The notes under the pieces: generated by a model
What the model was told of the DNA's origin: nothing
The model's input: the letters and a program-made list of their open reading frames with translations, nothing else
Databases searched by the model: none
DNA from: Luxibacter massiliensis
GTDB taxonomy: Bacteria > Bacillota > Clostridia > Lachnospirales > Lachnospiraceae
Direction of reading: 5' to 3'
Assembly (NCBI RefSeq): GCF_900604355.1
Contig: NZ_UWOE01000001.1
Location: forward strand, 3,100,001-3,164,000
Length of the DNA: 64,000 nucleotides
Part shown: one piece after another, positions 61,342-64,000 of the stretch
How positions within the stretch are numbered: position 1 is the stretch's first letter
Layout: the number at the start of each line of letters is the position of its first letter
Program-made: the position numbers and the translations under genes

Positions 61342-62664
61342 TTAAATCAACGAGATATTCGATACATAATTAATTAACTCCCTATCGCCGCTCACTTGGT
61401 CCAAATAATATCCCAATTCGGTTTCTACATCTTTTTTTGCCTTTTCACAAAACTTATCATCTATATTTAAGATATCTTTAAAGCAGATTTTACAAAACTT
61501 AGCAGCCCAACAATTTCTACATTTTTTCAAAATTTTAAGTGTATGCCCTACAAGATGATTCACTTTATTTAAGTCTAAACCATTGTAAACGTCCCCAATT
61601 GTAAAGACCTCCTTGCTTTCATCAACTTTTTCACATACGACAATACTCCCATCAGATTTCACAAAATTTTTCCTTATTCCCGGAATGCAAAAGCCTCCCG
61701 GCAGAATTCTGTTACCGCCTGCTGATCCGCAGAATGAATTGTAATACTTTTTCATACCCTTTAACATATTTTTATAGGCAAAATCATATTTTTTAATATC
61801 CACCTTTTCTTTTCGAGCATATGTATCACTTTTATCTCTAACACGTAAAAAATATTCTGTAGGAAACAGATCAATCATATTTACATTTGACTTCCAGAGA
61901 TGGTCAATTGCCTCGAATAGTTCTTGATTTGCCCCATTAAACATTACTACATTATATGTGACACTTTCCCGAAAATATTGGGGATCTTTGTTGTAAAGCA
62001 TTGCAATATTTTTGAATACTCTCTCAAAGCTACTTTCTCCATTTGCGAACACTCTATATTTATTAAATTGTTCCGTGGGCCCGTCAAGACTAATTATAAT
62101 TTTGATATCATTTTCAATCAAAAAATCTGCTACTTTCTCATCAAGTAAAACTGCATTTGTTGTTATATTATAATTAGGTTTTCTAAATGGGTACTTCTCT
62201 TTTATATAGGCTACACATTCTTTTATCAAATCCATCTTCAGTAAAGGTTCCCCTCCATAAAATCCCACATGGCAGATCTCACTCTCATGGGAATTTTCCA
62301 TAAGGATATCAATTGCCTTAAATGCAACATCCTCGGACATTTCTTTTAATGGATAGCCGTCATCCGAATATTTGGGCATATAACCACAGTATTTACATCT
62401 TAGGTTACATTGTTCCGTAAGCGCTAATGTCATACTTTTTATTCTGCAACTATACATTTTTTTTAGTTCTTCTTCACTATAAGGGTAATCTATATTAAAC
62501 TCACATGGTTTCGTAACATCCCGAAAACCACTATCAGCCAAAAAATCTATATATTTATTTTCATTATAAATATCATCTTCTGAGTCGAGTAAAGCAAAAT
62601 TATTATCTAACGCATCGTAAATATATACTTTCCCATTTGTTTTAATAATTTTAGATAAATACAT
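61342..62664 (-). CDS. ccpM: Radical SAM/SPASM peptide maturase (CcpM type)
   Basis: 440 residues. The N-terminal about 75 residues form a peptide-binding (RRE-like) region. The radical SAM cluster motif is Cys86-x3-Cys90-x2-Cys93 (EQCNLRCKYCGY), and GFYGGEPLL is the SAM-binding GGE motif. The C-terminal SPASM-type Cys sets are GGFCIPGIRK...VVCEK and CRNCWAAKFCKIC...KFCEKAK. It modifies the Cys-rich precursor, likely by thioether crosslinks; the chemistry is not proven for this family member. AAAGGA precedes the ATG, and it is 20 bases upstream of the S8 fusion gene. Confidence 0.9.
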   Translation of the reverse strand: MYLSKIIKTNGKVYIYDALDNNFALLDSEDDIYNENKYIDFLADSGFRDVTKPCEFNIDYPYSEEELKKMYSCRIKSMTLALTEQCNLRCKYCGYMPKYSDDGYPLKEMSEDVAFKAIDILMENSHESEICHVGFYGGEPLLKMDLIKECVAYIKEKYPFRKPNYNITTNAVLLDEKVADFLIENDIKIIISLDGPTEQFNKYRVFANGESSFERVFKNIAMLYNKDPQYFRESVTYNVVMFNGANQELFEAIDHLWKSNVNMIDLFPTEYFLRVRDKSDTYARKEKVDIKKYDFAYKNMLKGMKKYYNSFCGSAGGNRILPGGFCIPGIRKNFVKSDGSIVVCEKVDESKEVFTIGDVYNGLDLNKVNHLVGHTLKILKKCRNCWAAKFCKICFKDILNIDDKFCEKAKKDVETELGYYLDQVSGDRELINYVSNISLI

Positions 62665-62688
62665 TATTTACTATTTCCTTTCTCTTTC

Positions 62689-62717
62689 GGTTATTGGTTA
62701 TTTATAAAGCCTACTAC
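62689..62717. repeat. Left inverted repeat flanking the RiPP precursor gene
   Basis: 29 bases starting GGTTATTGGTTATTTATAAA and ending GCCTACTAC. Its reverse complement matches 63061-63089 with three mismatches. It lies in the leader of the radical SAM gene and includes the TATAAA of a candidate promoter. Confidence 0.8.
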
Positions 62718-62728
62718 AATAGATTCAA
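62701..62728 (-). promoter_or_regulatory. Candidate internal promoter for the maturase gene
   Basis: Minus-strand TTGAAT (62728-62723), 16 bases, TATAAA (62706-62701). It could give the radical SAM and S8 genes their own transcript. Confidence 0.45.
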
Positions 62729-62860
62729 TAAATGTTAGAGTATCTGGGTAATTTGTATGCTAGCTAGATATTATGTTATATTGTTTAAGCCAAAACTTAC
62801 TTTTCCTTTTGATATAGACTTTTTTCGTATTTTGTAATTTTAAAATCCAATATCATATTA

Positions 62861-62903
62861 TATGGTTAAGCTTTTACCTCTTCTGTTCCTCATTTAACCC
62901 TAT
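62861..62903 (-). promoter_or_regulatory. Hairpin after the precursor stop codon
   Basis: Minus-strand ATA-GGGTTAA pairs with TTAACC-ATA around a loop of about 24 bases. It may stabilise the abundant precursor mRNA or attenuate read-through to the maturase gene. Confidence 0.4.
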
Positions 62904-62906
62904 GGA

Positions 62907-63041
62907 TTACAGGAACTGTCCCAAATAGCCATCACCAACAGCAGACCAAGGCTTGCCTTCGCAGCCACAGTGGCATGCAAGAATTCTTACTGTTGAATTG
63001 TTGGCTTTGTTGATTTTCCTCAGATTAAATTTTTTATTCAT
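62907..63041 (-). CDS. Cys-rich RiPP precursor peptide (CLI_3235-like)
   Basis: 44 residues, from ATG 63041 (AAAGGTGG just upstream) to TAA. The leader is basic and polar (MNKKFNLRKINKANNSTVRI). It is followed by LACHCGCEGKPWS and a Gly/aromatic end (DGYLGQFL). Cys occur at 23, 25 and 27. The leader-then-Cys-cluster plan, and the position between an exporter gene and a radical SAM maturase gene, fit the clostridial CcpM-associated precursors. Core length after cleavage and the function (bacteriocin or signal) are unknown. It is too short for most gene callers. Inverted repeats flank it. Confidence 0.8.
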   Translation of the reverse strand: MNKKFNLRKINKANNSTVRILACHCGCEGKPWSAVGDGYLGQFL

Positions 63042-63060
63042 ATATACCACCTTTCTCTAT

Positions 63061-63089
63061 GCAGTAGGCTCTATAAATAACCAACAACC
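63061..63089. repeat. Right inverted repeat flanking the RiPP precursor gene
   Basis: 29 bases starting GCAGTAGGCTCTATAAATAA and ending CCAACAACC. It is the reverse complement of 62689-62717 with three mismatches. It lies between the ABC exporter stop and the precursor ribosome site. Confidence 0.8.
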
Positions 63090-63096
63090 TCTGATT

Positions 63097-64000
63097 TCAT
63101 TCAATAGTTATTGAATAACTATCTGCCTGTAGCTTATACATATTATAGAACTCCTTTTCCAATTTAATTAATTCTTCGAACCCCCCTTCCTCTATAAGCA
63201 CGCCTTTATTTAACAAAATAATTTTATCAGCCAACTTTGTAATATACATTCTATGGGAAATAATAATAGTCGATTTAAGTTCGCTAATAACTTTAAAAAT
63301 ATCATACATCTTTACCTCTGACTTAGGATCCAATGCCGCTGTAGGCTCATCTAATACAAATACTTCCGCTCCTGAAAAGACAGCTCTTGTTATGGCAATT
63401 TTCTGCCACTGGCCTCCAGATGGTTCTATGGCATCATTAAAAAACATTTTACTAAGATTCGTGTTATATCTTTCCGTATATTCTTCAATAAACTTGCTCG
63501 CCCCAGTAATCTCAGCCGCTGACGCTATCTCTTTATCATTATTTATCCTGTCTATATCCCCAAAACCAATACTGTTATGTACTGTGTCCGCGAATTTTAC
63601 ATAGTCCTGAAATAGTACGCCGAAGAATTTCCTTAATTCATTTATGTCATATTCCTTTAAATCAACATCATCCAGCAAGACACGTCCTTCTGTCGGGTCA
63701 TAAACTCTAAGCAGTAATTTAGAAAACGTAGATTTACCACTTCCATTCTCCCCCACTAAACAGACAGTTTCATTTGTATTAAAATTAACATTTATATTTT
63801 TTAAGGCATAATAATCTGAGCCATTATATTTAAAGCTAACATTCTCAAACTTAATATTATGTACCGGTATTTTTTTTATTTTTAGATTTTTGCTTTTTAT
63901 AGTATCTGATTCCTGCATATATTCGAATATATAGTTAATAAACAACATGCTCTTGCTGTTAGAAGCTATTTGATTCGATAAGGCAATCAATTTTGTTACG
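63097..64000 (-). CDS. ABC exporter, ATPase half (5' end outside window)
   Basis: The open frame continues through position 64000, so the N-terminal membrane domain lies outside the window. What is visible is the end of the last membrane helix/linker and the ATPase. Walker A is GENGSGKST, the Q loop is LFQDYVKFAD, the signature is EPSGGQWQKIAITRAV (a variant of LSGGQ), Walker B is VFVLDEPTAALD, and the switch His is in IISHRMYI. It probably exports the mature RiPP encoded just downstream. No C39 peptidase domain can be judged from this part; the S8 protein could do the cleavage. Confidence 0.88.
   Translation of the reverse strand, partial: VTKLIALSNQIASNSKSMLFINYIFEYMQESDTIKSKNLKIKKIPVHNIKFENVSFKYNGSDYYALKNINVNFNTNETVCLVGENGSGKSTFSKLLLRVYDPTEGRVLLDDVDLKEYDINELRKFFGVLFQDYVKFADTVHNSIGFGDIDRINNDKEIASAAEITGASKFIEEYTERYNTNLSKMFFNDAIEPSGGQWQKIAITRAVFSGAEVFVLDEPTAALDPKSEVKMYDIFKVISELKSTIIISHRMYITKLADKIILLNKGVLIEEGGFEELIKLEKEFYNMYKLQADSYSITIE

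Noticed and set aside
62923..63041. Precursor peptide as a lantibiotic for the LanFEG-like module at 18.6-23.1 kb
   Set aside because: The modifying enzyme beside it is a radical SAM protein and no lanthionine synthetase is present; the two loci are 40 kb apart.

Overview
The window looks like the chromosome of a flagellated, low-to-moderate GC Firmicute, most likely a gut Lachnospiraceae (Clostridium cluster XIVa). The signs are AGGAGG ribosome sites, TTGACA/TATAAT promoters, a Bacillus/Clostridium-type flgM-flgN-flgK-flgL-DUF6470-fliW-csrA gene order, mannose-family PTS genes, an Agr locus and a clostridial Cys-rich-peptide (CcpM type) RiPP cluster. The species call is inference. No rRNA, tRNA, CRISPR array, transposase or prophage was found.

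Layout. 1-12.9 kb: motility and chemotaxis. It holds the last codons of a flagellin, a PilZ protein, a FliK-like/FlhB-C-terminal-like pair, cheA-cheW-cheR, cheB, then flgM-flgN-flgK-flgL-DUF6470 and a separately promoted fliW-csrA unit. 12.9-18.6 kb: a MocR/GntR-type regulator divergent from an aldehyde dehydrogenase, a GT4 glycosyltransferase and a pair of short ChrA-type transporter genes. 18.6-23.1 kb: a lantibiotic-immunity-like ABC transporter (LanFEG type) with a response regulator and histidine kinase, but no lantibiotic gene. 23.5-36.1 kb: minus-strand catabolic operons. These encode a carbohydrate ABC importer, two VOC proteins, an FMN enzyme, an HpaI-type aldolase, a Gfo/Idh/MocA dehydrogenase, a 2-hydroxyacid dehydrogenase, a TIM-barrel isomerase and a PHP protein, together with ptsI and an HPr gene. 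36.5-48.2 kb: a MATE exporter and a mannose-family PTS locus (IIB, IIC, IID, a separate IIA and a second IIB), with an HTH regulator, a divergent dehydrogenase/aldo-keto reductase/aldolase operon and a LevR-like regulator whose ATPase core looks degenerate.

48.3-64 kb is accessory and devoted to peptides. It has a SUKH immunity gene beside a frameshifted, truncated GTPase gene, a DUF11 protein overlapping a 43-residue Cys-rich ORF, and a complete Agr-type quorum system (XRE regulator, AgrA, AgrC, a pseudo-receiver, AgrD, AgrB). A secreted DUF6973 protein follows, then a bacitracin-type RR-HK-ABC-permease module. Last comes a RiPP cluster: a partial ABC exporter, a 44-residue Cys-rich precursor, a radical SAM maturase and an S8-protease/TIGR04066 fusion.

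The most interesting signals are small. The 48-residue AgrD has predicted pheromone core SACAYIY. Two pairs of 21-bp-phased direct repeats suggest that AgrA controls both agrDB and the pseudo-receiver gene. The RiPP precursor gene is flanked by near-identical 29-bp inverted repeats. A dispersed imperfect palindromic repeat family also occurs in several intergenic regions.
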